This document shows, piece after piece, positions 7,163-17,000 of a stretch of 64,000 nt of DNA (positions within the stretch are counted from its first letter, which is position 1; each line of letters begins with the position of its first letter). The stretch spans positions 2,914,001 through 2,978,000 of the forward strand of contig NC_014098.1 in the NCBI RefSeq assembly GCF_000092905.1, written 5' to 3'. The notes below the pieces were generated by a model. That model did no database searches, was not told the origin of the DNA, and saw nothing but the letters and a program-made list of their open reading frames with translations. This DNA comes from Kyrpidia tusciae DSM 2912 (lineage in GTDB: Bacteria > Bacillota > Bacilli > Kyrpidiales > Kyrpidiaceae). The translations under genes and the position numbers were made by a program.

Positions 7163-8552
7163 GAAATGGAGGCAGATCGTCGAAGTGGCCGAGGCGTATT
7201 CCCGGCAGAAGGACGCCTTCTTGGTGGAGTACGCGCAGGTGAAGTCCCTCAAGGATCTGGGGTATAAACGGAGAATTCGGGATGAACGGGTGGCCGCCGG
7301 GTTTGTGAGTCCCTTCGGGCTTCAGGCCCGGCAGTGGAAGATGGCCTTGGAAGACGCCTTATGGACCTTGGAGCGACAGTGGGAAGCGGCGATTGCCGAG
7401 GTGCGGGACCGTCTTCACCGCAACGGAGGGTTAACCCCGAAGGAACGGGATTACGCCTTCTGGTTGCTGGACAAGTTCGGGGACAGGCCCCGGGATTGGA
7501 GAAAGATTGAGGCGATTTTTCGGGATGAGGATCTGGCCGGGAAAAAGACCGAATTGGAGCCGGCCGGGCGGAAGAAGGTCCGCCACGGACTGAAGCGGCT
7601 GTTTCGCCGGGTCCTGGGAAAGAGGCCGCGGGTCAGGAAAGCCCGGAGTTTTGTTGTGGATCAGCAGATGTACCGAGTGTTCATGGTGGGCAACCGGCAG
7701 TATGTGGCGGTGATGGGGTTGTCCCCGGGAAAAAGGATCGTGATCCCCCTTGCCGGGATTCACAAGCTGAGGGGCAATCTGCGGGTGGTTCTGCTGCCGG
7801 ACGAACAGGCGGTGGAAATTCACATGAGCCGGGAACCAAAGACCTACCCCGCTGGGGAGGAAGAGGCAGGAATCGACCTGGGAGTCACCGAAGTTCTGAC
7901 GGACGACTCGGGGAAGAAGTATCGACCGGAGTACGGCCAGGCCCTGCAAGCGATGTCGGACCACGTGCTGGACAAAGGACGGGAACGCCAGAAGCTGTGG
8001 GCGTTGTATCGCAAAAACCGGGAGCGGGACCCGGGAAAGGCCCGGCGAATCCGGCGGCACAACCTGGGGCTGGTGAAACAGCACAAGCGACACAGGCGGT
8101 ACCGGGCGTGGTGCGAGAACGAGATCAACCGGGCGTTTCGGGCGTTTTTTCGGGAACGCCGGCCGAGGGTGATCGCCTACGAAGATTTGTCCCACCTGCG
8201 GGGGAAGGCGAGGAACAAGGGGCTGTCCCGCAAGGTGAGCCAGTGGCAACGGCAGGCGATCCGGGAGCGACTGGAATACTTGTGCCATGTTTATTCCATA
8301 ACCGATCCGGGACCGGTGAACGCCGCTTATACGAGCCAGACCTGTCCCTGTCCCGGATGCGGGTGGGTGGACGGCAAGAACCGCAACGGTGATTCGTTCC
8401 GGTGCCAAAAGTGCGGATATGAAGGAGATGCGGACCATGTGGCGGCGACCAATGTGAAGGGGCGTCTTCGCGACCAAGAGATCACTAAGTACACCCCACA
8501 CAAAGAAGTCAAAAGAATTTTGCTGAAGCGCTACTGGGAGAACCACGCATGA
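7119..8552 (+). CDS. tnpB: TnpB, RNA-guided RuvC nuclease of an IS607-type element
   Basis: A 477-residue TnpB/OrfB. The split RuvC nuclease has its three acidic residues: GIDLGVTEV (Asp253), VIAYEDLSH (Glu355) and GDADHVAATN (Asp439). A four-Cys zinc ribbon lies between the last two (CPCPGCGW ... FRCQKCGY). The N-terminal half is basic and helical, as expected for the guide-RNA-binding region, and longer than the compact 400-residue forms. TnpB uses an omega-RNA made from the element's right end to cut DNA matching the flank next to a target-adjacent motif, helping retain the element. The GTG start has GGGAGGAG 8 bases upstream. The gene is intact although its partner tnpA is not, so it is either recently stranded or retained. 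Confidence 0.9.
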   Translation: MRQTIRQKSLPLNREKWRQIVEVAEAYSRQKDAFLVEYAQVKSLKDLGYKRRIRDERVAAGFVSPFGLQARQWKMALEDALWTLERQWEAAIAEVRDRLHRNGGLTPKERDYAFWLLDKFGDRPRDWRKIEAIFRDEDLAGKKTELEPAGRKKVRHGLKRLFRRVLGKRPRVRKARSFVVDQQMYRVFMVGNRQYVAVMGLSPGKRIVIPLAGIHKLRGNLRVVLLPDEQAVEIHMSREPKTYPAGEEEAGIDLGVTEVLTDDSGKKYRPEYGQALQAMSDHVLDKGRERQKLWALYRKNRERDPGKARRIRRHNLGLVKQHKRHRRYRAWCENEINRAFRAFFRERRPRVIAYEDLSHLRGKARNKGLSRKVSQWQRQAIRERLEYLCHVYSITDPGPVNAAYTSQTCPCPGCGWVDGKNRNGDSFRCQKCGYEGDADHVAATNVKGRLRDQEITKYTPHKEVKRILLKRYWENHA

Positions 8553-8965
8553 ATGAATCAAAGTTCCCGGGATGTTCCCGGGAGGACGGGACAGGGACAG
8601 GCCGGGCGGGAGAAAGACCGTGAGAGCGTGCGGGGGTTGGCGAAGGCCGCACGGAACACGGCTTTGACGATGAGGCGCAAGCGGAGCGCCGCCGGGTGGC
8701 TGATCCTGGAGGGTTCGGCAAAACGGCCTTCCGGGTTGGCGAAAGCGATCCCTGTCCTGCCGGTGGGAGACGCGCAAGCGTCGAGGGACCACCCCGCCGT
8801 TTGGAAACTGTCGGTGCCGGACGCTGGTCGGCGGACGACCGGATGGTACTGTTTCGGGCGGGACTCCAGATGCTCGGCCCCATGGCCTCGCCAATCGGGT
8901 CTTCGGGGAGCAGCCAGCCTCTCGGAGAGCGTAAACTGCTTTGCTGTCAAGTCTGTCAATGTTTG
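8553..8965 (+). ncRNA. Candidate omega-RNA / right-end region of the tnpB element
   Basis: About 410 bases downstream of tnpB carry no convincing gene but are GC-rich and rich in short hairpins. Examples are GACGC-GCAA-GCGTC with a GNRA-type loop near 8770 and CTCTCGGAGAG near 8919. A repeated CCCGGGA unit lies near 8570. TnpB guide RNAs normally run from the end of tnpB through the right end of the element into the flank. The exact 3' scaffold end, and hence the guide, cannot be fixed by eye. Confidence 0.4.
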
Positions 8966-9001
8966 ATAGGAGTTGATAGCAAAAATGAAACAGGCGACAG
9001 A

Positions 9002-9820
9002 ATGCAGTTTCGAGAGATGGAACAAGCGCTGGTACACCCCAAAGAAAAACGGTATTACGTACTGAGCGTCATTCTCAGCATCATCATCTATGCCGCATTC
9101 ATCCTCTCCATCGTCGGGATCCCGTATTTGATCCTTCTGCTGTTCCTGTCGTTCTTGCTGCACGTCATGAGCATGGGCTACATTCGATTAAACGGCGTCC
9201 GTTTGAGTGAGCGCCAATTTCCCGAGGTGTACGATCGGGTGCGCAAACTCTGCGACCGTATGGACATCCCCGTTGTGCCGGACATCTATGTGACCCAGGC
9301 CGGCGGCGTGCTGAACGCCTTTGCCGCCCGTTTTTTGGGCAGGAACATGATCGTCGTATACTCCGATATTTTCGAGCTGATCAGGACCGGGGAGGATGAA
9401 CTCCTGGAGTTCGTTCTGGCCCACGAACTGGCCCACATCCGGCGCCGGCACGTCAGCAAGTACATACTGATCCTTCCGTCCCGGTGGATTCCGTTTCTGG
9501 GCGACGCGTATTCCCGGGCGTGCGAATACACCTGCGACCGCATCGCCGCGTTCGTGACGGCGGATCCCGCCGCTGCGGAGCGTGGGCTGACCATGCTGGC
9601 CGTCGGCAAGAACCTCTATCCAAAGGTGAACGTCGATGAGTACATCCACGAAAGCGAACAAAACCGTGGCTTCTTGTTGTGGACGGCTGAAAAGCTCTCC
9701 ACCCACCCGCCGCTTCCCAAACGCATCGCCGAGGTGCGCCGGCTGACCGAACAGTGGAGCCTGCAATTCCCGTCCTGGAACCAAGCCTCGTCGGGCCAAC
9801 CGGCCCCAAGCCGCCTGTAG
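9002..9820 (+). CDS. M48-family membrane zinc metallopeptidase
   Basis: A 272-residue peptidase of the M48 (Ste24/HtpX-like) family. Two hydrophobic helices near residues 20-62 anchor it in the membrane. The catalytic zinc motif is HELAH in LEFVLAHELAHIRRRHVS, and the second metal-ligand region is SRACEYTCDRIAA. The C-terminal THPPLPKRI is typical of family members. M48 enzymes degrade damaged membrane proteins or process short peptides; the substrate is unknown. I chose the ATG at 9002; a second Met 5 codons later is possible, and the ribosome site (AGGCGA) is weak. It is transcribed alone, directly after the IS607-type element, so its native upstream region may have been replaced by the insertion. 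Confidence 0.8.
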   Translation: MQFREMEQALVHPKEKRYYVLSVILSIIIYAAFILSIVGIPYLILLLFLSFLLHVMSMGYIRLNGVRLSERQFPEVYDRVRKLCDRMDIPVVPDIYVTQAGGVLNAFAARFLGRNMIVVYSDIFELIRTGEDELLEFVLAHELAHIRRRHVSKYILILPSRWIPFLGDAYSRACEYTCDRIAAFVTADPAAAERGLTMLAVGKNLYPKVNVDEYIHESEQNRGFLLWTAEKLSTHPPLPKRIAEVRRLTEQWSLQFPSWNQASSGQPAPSRL

Positions 9821-9841
9821 TTCGAAGCCATCGTTGCCTAC

Positions 9842-9864
9842 GGGAGGGGCGACGCGTCCCTCCC
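9842..9864 (+). terminator. Hairpin after the M48 peptidase gene
   Basis: GGGAGGG (9842-9848) pairs with CCCTCCC (9858-9864) around a 9-base loop, about 20 bases past the stop codon. It has no T tract, so it is a weak terminator or an RNA-stabilising hairpin. Confidence 0.35.
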
Positions 9865-9929
9865 ACCAGACACCCAGCGCACTCCCGCAACCTCCTCGCT
9901 CTTGCCAATCGGCCGCAAAACGGTCATCC

Positions 9930-9935
9930 TATAAT
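9930..9935 (+). promoter_or_regulatory. Candidate -10 box for the glycolipid synthase gene
   Basis: A consensus TATAAT lies 77 bases before the GTG of the UgtP-like gene. The only -35-like hexamer, TTGCCA, is 22 bases upstream of it, too far for a standard sigma-A promoter, so confidence is limited. Confidence 0.35.
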
Positions 9936-10012
9936 AGAGACGGGCGTATGAATGCCGAAGAGGGCATCTCTGTGCCCGGATCAAGCCGCTTGGGTATCGG
10001 GAGGCGTGAGGC

Positions 10013-11155
10013 GTGTCGAGAGAGCCGAACATTCTTATTCTCACCGGAAGTTTTGGCGACGGACATCTTCAGGTGGCCCGCGTCTTGAGAAACGGCTTTC
10101 ATAAAAAGGGCGTTCGAAACGTGCGGGTGCTCGACCTGTTTGCCGAGGCGCACCCGGTGATCAATCAAATGACGCGGTATGCGTATCTGATGGGCTACGG
10201 GGTGGCGCCGTCGATTTATGGATGGATGTACGCGTCCACCCGGGATATGGAGCAGGACGGGGTGTTTGCCCGCCTGCTCAACTCCTTTGGGGAGCAGACG
10301 TTGCGGCGAATCTTGAAAGAAGAGCGGCCCGACGCAGTCATCAACACGTTTCCGGTCTCGACCATGCCGGAGCTGCGGCAAAAGCTGGGCATGGAGATCC
10401 CCCTGTCCGCGGTGATCACCGATTTTGCGCTCCATCAGCGCTGGCTTCACCCGGCGATCGACCGCTATTACGTGGCCACGGAGGATTTAAAGCGAGGTCT
10501 CGTCCAGCGGCAGATCCCGGAAGACCGCGTCGTGGTGAGCGGCATCCCCATCCGCGAGCCCTTTGCGACGCCGGTGGACCAAAGCACAATCTATGGAAGA
10601 TACCATTTTGATCCGAGGAAGAAAATCGTCCTGGTGATGGGCGGGGCATACGGGGTGCTTCAGAACACCCGGCAGATTTGCAAAACCCTGGCCCAAGACC
10701 CGGAGCTGGAGGTTGTGGTGGTGTGCGGAAAAAACCAGCCGTTACGTAAGGTGCTGGAAACCACCTTCTCCGACCACCCGGCCATTCATGTGTTCGGTTT
10801 TGTGGAACAGATCCACGAACTCATGGCTGTGGCCTCGGCAATGATAACGAAAGCTGGGGCCATCACCCTATCCGAGGCCCTGGCCATGGAACTGCCCACC
10901 TTGATTTTTCGGCCCGCTCCGGGACAGGAGCTGGAGAACGCTTCGTACCTTGCGGGCAAGGGCGCGGTAATGGTCTTCAAGGACATGGACGAATTTCGGA
11001 ACCGGGTCGGGCCGCTGCTCCGGGACGAACGCCGCCTCGGACAGATGAGACAGGCCATGGCGGCCTTGCAAAAGCCCTTTGCTGCCGATACAATCGTCAA
11101 GGATACATTAGAACTGATACAATCGCGGATCCACTTGGCCCCGGTCCATCGGTAA
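10013..11155 (+). CDS. ugtP: UgtP/MGDG-synthase-like diacylglycerol glucosyltransferase
   Basis: A 380-residue GT28-type glycosyltransferase that would add glucose from UDP-glucose to diacylglycerol at the inner membrane face, making glycolipids for membranes and lipoteichoic acid anchors. The N-terminal acceptor domain opens with ILILTGSFGDGHLQVARVL, the MGDG-synthase signature, followed by ITDFALHQRWLHPAID. The C-terminal nucleotide-sugar domain has VLVMGGAYGVLQN, VFGFVEQIHELM and TKAGAITLSEALAMELPTL. Length is normal. The GTG start has GGGAGG 8-10 bases upstream. An MFS transporter follows on the same strand after 182 bases, the same pairing as ypfP-ltaA of Staphylococcus. Could also make monogalactosyl or other hexosyl lipids; the sugar is not readable from sequence. 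Confidence 0.85.
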   Translation: MSREPNILILTGSFGDGHLQVARVLRNGFHKKGVRNVRVLDLFAEAHPVINQMTRYAYLMGYGVAPSIYGWMYASTRDMEQDGVFARLLNSFGEQTLRRILKEERPDAVINTFPVSTMPELRQKLGMEIPLSAVITDFALHQRWLHPAIDRYYVATEDLKRGLVQRQIPEDRVVVSGIPIREPFATPVDQSTIYGRYHFDPRKKIVLVMGGAYGVLQNTRQICKTLAQDPELEVVVVCGKNQPLRKVLETTFSDHPAIHVFGFVEQIHELMAVASAMITKAGAITLSEALAMELPTLIFRPAPGQELENASYLAGKGAVMVFKDMDEFRNRVGPLLRDERRLGQMRQAMAALQKPFAADTIVKDTLELIQSRIHLAPVHR

Positions 11156-11337
11156 GCGCCATTTTGCATCGACTCATCGAAGGGTGCCGGTGCATCGGCA
11201 AGTGTCGGGGCTGTGGACCCGGGCGGGGCGCGGTCATCGGGCAGCTGACAGCAAAAGGGCATCGGTCACAAAGACAGGAGCCAGAGCCCAACCGTGCCCC
11301 GCCCCAGGCCAATGGCCGCCGTCGGGAAGGGGATCGA

Positions 11338-12528
11338 ATGGAGATATTGAAGCGAGCGGGTGTGACAGAGGCCCTTTTGCCCGTATCCATGGTGTTATTT
11401 TTCGTGGAAATGGTCCGGGGGGCATACCTGGGTTCTTTCTTGCCAACCTATGTAACAAACGGGCTGGGGCTGTCCGTCACCACCGTCGGTGCAGCCGTCA
11501 CCGCTCATTTTGTGATGGACACTTTTACCAAGAGCTTTCTCGGTCATCTGTTGGATCGATTTTCCTCCCGAAAAGTGGTGTTCGGGGGGCTGCTCATTTC
11601 AATGTTCGGACTGTTCATGACGTACGGGGCTCCCTTTGCCTGGCTTGTGATCGTGGGGGCCGGGGTGTTTGGCATCGGCATTTCGCCGGTGTGGATCGTG
11701 GCCCTGAGCACCGTGAAGGCCACCGCCGCCCGGGCGACGCAAATGGGCGCTTTGTACACGCTGTGGCTGGCGGGGCTCGGGACCGGCCCGATCCTCCTCA
11801 ATTTTTTCCTCGACAAGGGCTATCGCCTTTCCTTTTGGCTCATGGTCTGTTTCTGGGTGCTGGGGTGGCTTCTGTCCCTGCGCTTGGCGGACCAGACCAT
11901 CTCCGAGGTGGAAACCCCCTCTTTTGCCGCTCAGTTTCGGGCGCTGTGGCTGCGGCTGAGGACGATGCGGCCCCTTCTGCCGGGCATGATGCTTCAGACC
12001 ACCGCCGCCAGCATGTTGGTGCCGATTCTCCCCAGTTACGCCGCCCACCACGTGGGGCTGAGCTACAGCCAGTATTCTTACGTGCTGATCGCCGGAGGGT
12101 TCTGTGCCGTGATCGCCATGGTGCCCATGGGGCGGCTCTCGGATCGGCGGGGGCGGAAGTGGTTTTTGGTCGGCGGTTTTGCCGGATTCGCCCTTACCCT
12201 TTACACCCTGACCATGGTGGGGAGCCTTCACGCCGCTATATTGGCGGCGATCGTTTTAGGGCTTTCTTACGCCGCGGTGCTCCCGGTGTGGAATGCGGTT
12301 CTCTCTTACCAGGTGCCGGACGACCAGCAGGGGCTGGGCTGGGGGGTCTTCTCCAGCGTGGAGGGCATCGGCGTGATGATCGGGCCGATTCTCGGCGGTT
12401 GGATCGCCGACCTGTACAGCGAAACCGGGACCGTGGTGGTGAGCGCAACCCTGCTCGGCATCCTCGCCGTGTTCTATCTGCTTTTTCCGTTCTCCCATTT
12501 AATTCGAGATCACCGGCGCCGCTCCTGA
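11338..12528 (+). CDS. Major facilitator superfamily transporter (possible LtaA-like flippase)
   Basis: A 396-residue protein with about 12 hydrophobic segments and the MFS loop motif GRLSDRRGRK between helices 8 and 9, plus a related HLLDRFSSRKV loop in the first half. The ATG at 11338 has GGAAGGGG upstream; about 60 more codons are open 5' but read like non-coding sequence. MFS members mostly export drugs or sugars. Because it follows a UgtP-like glycolipid synthase, it may instead be a glycolipid flippase like LtaA of Staphylococcus aureus. That rests on gene order, not on a diagnostic motif. Confidence 0.8.
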   Translation: MEILKRAGVTEALLPVSMVLFFVEMVRGAYLGSFLPTYVTNGLGLSVTTVGAAVTAHFVMDTFTKSFLGHLLDRFSSRKVVFGGLLISMFGLFMTYGAPFAWLVIVGAGVFGIGISPVWIVALSTVKATAARATQMGALYTLWLAGLGTGPILLNFFLDKGYRLSFWLMVCFWVLGWLLSLRLADQTISEVETPSFAAQFRALWLRLRTMRPLLPGMMLQTTAASMLVPILPSYAAHHVGLSYSQYSYVLIAGGFCAVIAMVPMGRLSDRRGRKWFLVGGFAGFALTLYTLTMVGSLHAAILAAIVLGLSYAAVLPVWNAVLSYQVPDDQQGLGWGVFSSVEGIGVMIGPILGGWIADLYSETGTVVVSATLLGILAVFYLLFPFSHLIRDHRRRS

Positions 12529-12548
12529 TCGATTGGTAAGATGAGGCG

Positions 12549-12677
12549 GTGGAGAAAGCGAAAAAAGGGGAAATCGAGCACGTCGACGTGGTTCAGCGTT
12601 ACGGCCGGGACATTCTGCGCAGCGAGGCGGACGGCACGACGGCGAATAACCTCGACCGCCTGCCCACCTTCGAGTAA
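12549..12677 (+). CDS. Small hydrophilic protein, 42 residues, unknown
   Basis: A short frame from GTG (GAGGCG just upstream) to TAA encodes 42 residues, highly charged: VEKAKKGEIEHVDVVQRYG, then RDILRSEADGTTANN and LDRLPTFE. Codon use is GC-rich in third positions like real genes nearby. It lies 20 bases after the MFS gene and 95 bases before the LysM hydrolase, so it may be cotranscribed with either. I recognise no family. The composition (no Cys, no membrane segment, TNN-like turn) would suit a small cytosolic or spore-related protein. Confidence 0.45.
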   Translation: MEKAKKGEIEHVDVVQRYGRDILRSEADGTTANNLDRLPTFE

Positions 12678-12771
12678 TCCCCCTGCGGCGGGGCGACCGC
12701 CCTTGGGCGCACGCACCCGGCGTCTGCGGAATACAGTACCCCAGACCATCATGGAGAAAAGGGGTACGATC

Positions 12772-13905
12772 ATGCAGATCCACGTGGTGCAGCGGGGGGA
12801 GAGCCTGTGGAGCATTTCCCGCCGATACGGGGTGGCGCTGAACGAAATCGCCGCTGCGAACCAATTGCCGGATCCCAACCGCCTGGTCCCCGGCCTGGCG
12901 CTGGTGATCCCCACCCCCTCCCCCGGCCCCAAGCCGACCATCGATGTGAACGCCTTTACCTTTCAATTCAGTCCCGCCGGCGCCCAGGAGGTTCGCCGGG
13001 AGGGGCGGAACCTCACGTACATGTCACCCTTTGCGTATCGCATCCGCAGCGACGGCACTTTGGAGACGATCGACGATACGGCCCTGATTCAGGCTGCCGT
13101 CGCCACCCGGGTGGTGCCGATGATGGCCATCACCAATTTCACGTCCCGGGAGTTGGGGACGGACCGGGCCCATGCCGTGCTCAGCAGCACCGCCGTCCAG
13201 GACCGCCTGCTCAACAACATTGTGGCCATTATGAGGAACAAAGGCTACCGCGGACTGAACATCGATTTCGAAAATGTTCTCTCCGCGGACCGTCAGGCCT
13301 ACAACGCCTTCCTCCAGCGGGCGGTCAACCGGTTGCACGCGGAGAACTATTTTGTCTCCACGTCCCTGGCCCCGAAAACCAGCGGCGCCCAGCGGGGATT
13401 GTTGTATGAGGCCCACGACTACCCGGCTCACGGGCGGATCGCCGATTTTGTCGTGCTCATGACGTATGAATGGGGCTATCGCCTGGGGCCGCCCAGGGCC
13501 ATCTCCCCCGTCAACCTGATCCGCGGTGTCCTCGACTACGCGGTATCGGTGATTCCGCGGAACAAGATTCTGATGGGCTTTCAAATTTACGCCCGGGATT
13601 GGCGGATTCCCCACCGGCCCGGGATGCAGGCGGAGACCATCAGCAACCAGGAAGCGGTGCGCCGGGCTGTGCAGCACGGTGCCGTCATCCAGTACGACTG
13701 GACCGCCCAGTCGCCCTATTTTCGCTATTGGGACGCCCGGGGTCAGGGCCACGAGGTGTGGTTCGAAGATGCCCGAAGCGCCCAGGCGAAATTCAACCTG
13801 GTGAAAAGTTATCGATTGCGGGGCCTGAGCTATTGGGTGCTGGGCTACCCGTTCCCCCAGAACTGGCTCTTGTTGGAGGATAATTTTACCGTGCGGAAGC
13901 GCTGA
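12772..13905 (+). CDS. LysM plus glycoside hydrolase 18 protein (YaaH/SleL-like)
   Basis: A 377-residue cell-wall or spore-cortex hydrolase. Residues 1-48 are one LysM peptidoglycan-binding domain (IHVVQRGESLWSISRRYGV ... LVPGLALVIP). The rest is a GH18 TIM barrel with the catalytic-strand motif GLNIDFENV and a later MTYEWGY strand. Spore germination enzymes YaaH/SleL of Bacillus have the same layout, usually with two LysM repeats; here there is one. No signal peptide is visible, as in those spore enzymes. The start is set by AAAGGGG 9 bases before ATG 12772. Substrate is probably cortical muramic-lactam peptidoglycan (N-acetylglucosaminidase), inferred from family. Confidence 0.85.
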   Translation: MQIHVVQRGESLWSISRRYGVALNEIAAANQLPDPNRLVPGLALVIPTPSPGPKPTIDVNAFTFQFSPAGAQEVRREGRNLTYMSPFAYRIRSDGTLETIDDTALIQAAVATRVVPMMAITNFTSRELGTDRAHAVLSSTAVQDRLLNNIVAIMRNKGYRGLNIDFENVLSADRQAYNAFLQRAVNRLHAENYFVSTSLAPKTSGAQRGLLYEAHDYPAHGRIADFVVLMTYEWGYRLGPPRAISPVNLIRGVLDYAVSVIPRNKILMGFQIYARDWRIPHRPGMQAETISNQEAVRRAVQHGAVIQYDWTAQSPYFRYWDARGQGHEVWFEDARSAQAKFNLVKSYRLRGLSYWVLGYPFPQNWLLLEDNFTVRKR

Positions 13906-13913
13906 TGGGATGG

Positions 13914-13957
13914 AAGCGGGGGCGCGACAGGCGAACGGGCGGCACCCGCCCCCGCTT
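13914..13957 (+). terminator. Terminator-like hairpin after the LysM-GH18 gene
   Basis: An 11-base perfect stem (13914-13924 with 13947-13957) lies 10 bases after the stop and runs into a short T stretch. The helicase gene converges from the other side and ends at 14069, so it may serve both strands. Nothing else is seen in 13958-14068. Confidence 0.6.
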
Positions 13958-14068
13958 TCAGAGGATTTGGGCGCTGGTTTTCGCCCTCCACAAGCATCAG
14001 CCGTCTTCTTGTGGCGGCAATCGACCACAAAGTAGTTCCATAGGCCGGGAGCCCTCGTGCAGCACTGA

Positions 14069-17000
14069 TTACAGAAGTTTTTCTTTTTCGATGGCGTCCC
14101 TCTGCAGCCGCGCGGCGACCGTCTTCCAAGACAGCTCGCTCCATCGCTGCTTCATGCTGGAGGCGACGCGGTTCATGGCATCCACTGCCGCCCGGACCAT
14201 GAGGCAGGGAACCTCCACATCGGCCTTTGCCGCGGAGCTCGGAATCACTCCAGAGTCAAACAACAGGTCGTCACGGAAGCGGAGAAGGATATCGGCGGGC
14301 AAATCGGTCACCAGGAGCTTCTCCCGGCTCTCGCATAGCTCTGCGATCGACTCGACCAATGCTGAAAATCCGCTTTTCCCTCCGCGAGAGAGCCCCTTGG
14401 CCTGAAGAAGATCGTACGCCACTCGATCATTGAGCCACTCCTGTAGATGCCCCACTCGCTCATTGTACCGTTCGTAGCGCTGTGCTGCCCCGGTATCCCG
14501 AAATTCCTCCTCAGCCCTGCGCCTGAGGGTTTCGCGCAGAGGCTCCACGTCCGCTTCGGTCAAAACCTCATTTTCCGCCAAAGTGATCCCCTTTAGGTCC
14601 TCCCAACCCTGCACGAGAATCGGTATGGACATGCCGTCTTTCCCTTTGGACAAAACCGCATAACCCACCAGGGACACATCGGGCAGGGACCGACTCGAGA
14701 CGGCCAAACGTTTGATGCAACCCGGCAGTTCGTGTTGCTCCATGTGGTCAAGCAGGGCCTCAAACACAGGATCGCCGTAAGAGGCAAAATGAAGAGGGAC
14801 TCGTTCTCCCGCCTCCCGCTCCGGCAAGCCGGTATCATACAGTTGACGCGACGCGGTGAGCCACCCGGGACCTCCGATCCCGTCAAGCCTTGGAACCATC
14901 AATACCGGTTCTCCTGCGACTTCCCGGACCGAACAGCCCAGTTTCCGCAGATATGCCGACCCGCTCAGCGCCTCCCAAATGGCGTCCAAATCCACGGGTA
15001 TACGCCGGCGCTCCTGCTCCTTAACCAGACTTTGGTAGATGTCATAAAGATCTTTTGGATCGATCTGCATCGTTTGCTCCTGCTGGCGCTGCTTTTCTAA
15101 CCGGTCCCTCAGCCGCTTCTCCAATTCCGATATGTCGAGTTTGCCTTCCGCCAGATCGTGAAACTCATCCGGCTGTACCGGCAACAGGGACATTTGCTGA
15201 GGACCCACGACAAGATTGGCCTGTTCCAGGCGCTGCAGCAACCGCCCGTAAACGACCTCTTCTTCGCTTCCGGCATAACACAAATTGACCACAAAGATTT
15301 CCGGGTGGCGTTGGCCGATTCGGTCGATCCGGCCGATGCGCTGTTCGATTTTCATCGGGTTCCATCCGAGGTCAAAATTGATGAGCATGTCGGCCGTTTG
15401 GAGGTTCAGGCCCTCGGCCGCCGCGTCGGTGCACAACAGGATATCGATCTCACCTTGCAGGAATCGTTCTTTGATTTCTTCCCGGTCGGCCTCGCCCCGA
15501 CCCCCGGCATCCGGCGCAAACCACTCCGCCCCTTTCCCGGAGTAGGTGCCGATGCGCATCCGCGGCGCCGCCTGCCGCAGATGCGAGAGAATATCCCGGA
15601 GAGTGTCATAAAACCGCGTAAAAATCACCGTCTGCCGGAATCTCCCCGAGACGGGATCTTTTCGGCCATTCAGAATTCCAAGGAGCCGCTTCATTTTTGA
15701 AGAAGGCCCCTGCAAATCACCCAGGGCCTTCAACATGGCCTTCAGTTGAGACCGCTCCCACTCCAGATCCTCTTTGGTCCGGTCTTTGAGCAGCGCCACC
15801 ACCGCGGCATCGTCATCCTCAATCTCCGACTCAGTAACTGCCTCCTCCAATGAGACCGAATCCCCGGTTTCCCCGTTCCCCGCTTCTCCCGCCGCGTGAG
15901 CGTGCAACGTGAACTCGACCTTGTGCAGACGCCGCTTCAGGGTTTGCTCAAAAGCGTAGAAACTCGAAGCAAACCGAAGGCGCAAAAAGCTCAGCAGAAA
16001 ACTCACCATCTGCCTGCCCGCACCTCCGCCCGATCCGCCCAACCGCTTGGCCAAGCCCCGGCTGTATTGCTGAAGCTGCTTGTAGATCCGCGCCTCCGAG
16101 GGCTCAAAAGATACCGGTTCCACCGGCGACACCCGCCGCCTGGCGAGATTGTCCGCCAACTCGCCGCGATCCCGATACTCCTCCAGAAGTTTCCGGGTGT
16201 GGCGCATCATCACCCGGGCCAAGGGGGAAGCGGCGAACATCAGGCGGAGCATCCGCTGCCGATCGCGACCCCTGGGGGGCTGCTTCTCCTCCAGCCAGCG
16301 CCGGGCGACGCTCTGAATCCGGCTGTCGATCACATATTTTTGGATAAAGTTCCACAACCAGGGATCTTGATGTCGAACGGCTTTCACCGCCCGGCGCAGA
16401 AACTCCCACTGCCACTGATTGAGCTCTTTCTCCTCGATCAATGAGCCCAGAACATTGTAGTACTCCAGTGTCAGCGCCGGATCGAACTGAAACGCCCCGA
16501 CTCGGTTGGTCAGGGCCAACAGATCGCACACTTCCACCGGGTGAATTTGCATGGGGGTGGCGGTGGCGAGCCACAAAGCCTCGGCCCGGGGCCGCAGGTG
16601 ACTCTTGACGGCGTTGTACAGGTTCCCATAGTCGGGATGTACACCCGGCCCTTTGGACGGGTTTTTCCTGCGGGCCATATGGGCTTCATCCACCAGAATC
16701 ACGTCAAAGCGAGGGGCCTGATCCAGCTCTCGCGCCCAATTCCGGGCCATCAGTCCGGTTGAGACGATGAGCAGATCCCCTTCAAACATCGACTCCACCG
16801 TCACCCGGCGTTCCTCGGGAAAGATATATTCGTAGGACAGGCGGGACCCCGTCTGGACTCGGCCGAAACTCATCAACATCTTCGAGGCCATCTGCCGCTG
16901 CCACTGGATCGTCAGCCCTGCCGGCGCGGCGACGAGGATCCGCTTCGCCAGACCGGACAGGTACAACGAACGAAAAGCAAGACCCGCCTCAATGGTCTTC

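Larger units (their letters stand above)
6736..8965 (+). mobile_element. IS607-type element (decayed tnpA, intact tnpB)
   Basis: Defined by gene content: an IS607 serine-recombinase remnant overlapping tnpB on the same strand, followed by structured non-coding DNA. IS607 elements insert without long target duplications and lack inverted repeats, so both outer ends are approximate. It sits between the lanthipeptide genes and an M48 peptidase gene. With tnpA broken it could move only if a related TnpA acts in trans. Confidence 0.7.

Noticed and set aside
7431..8894. 487-codon minus-strand frame opposite tnpB
   Set aside because: Pro/Arg-rich antisense shadow with no family motif; tnpB is intact on the plus strand.
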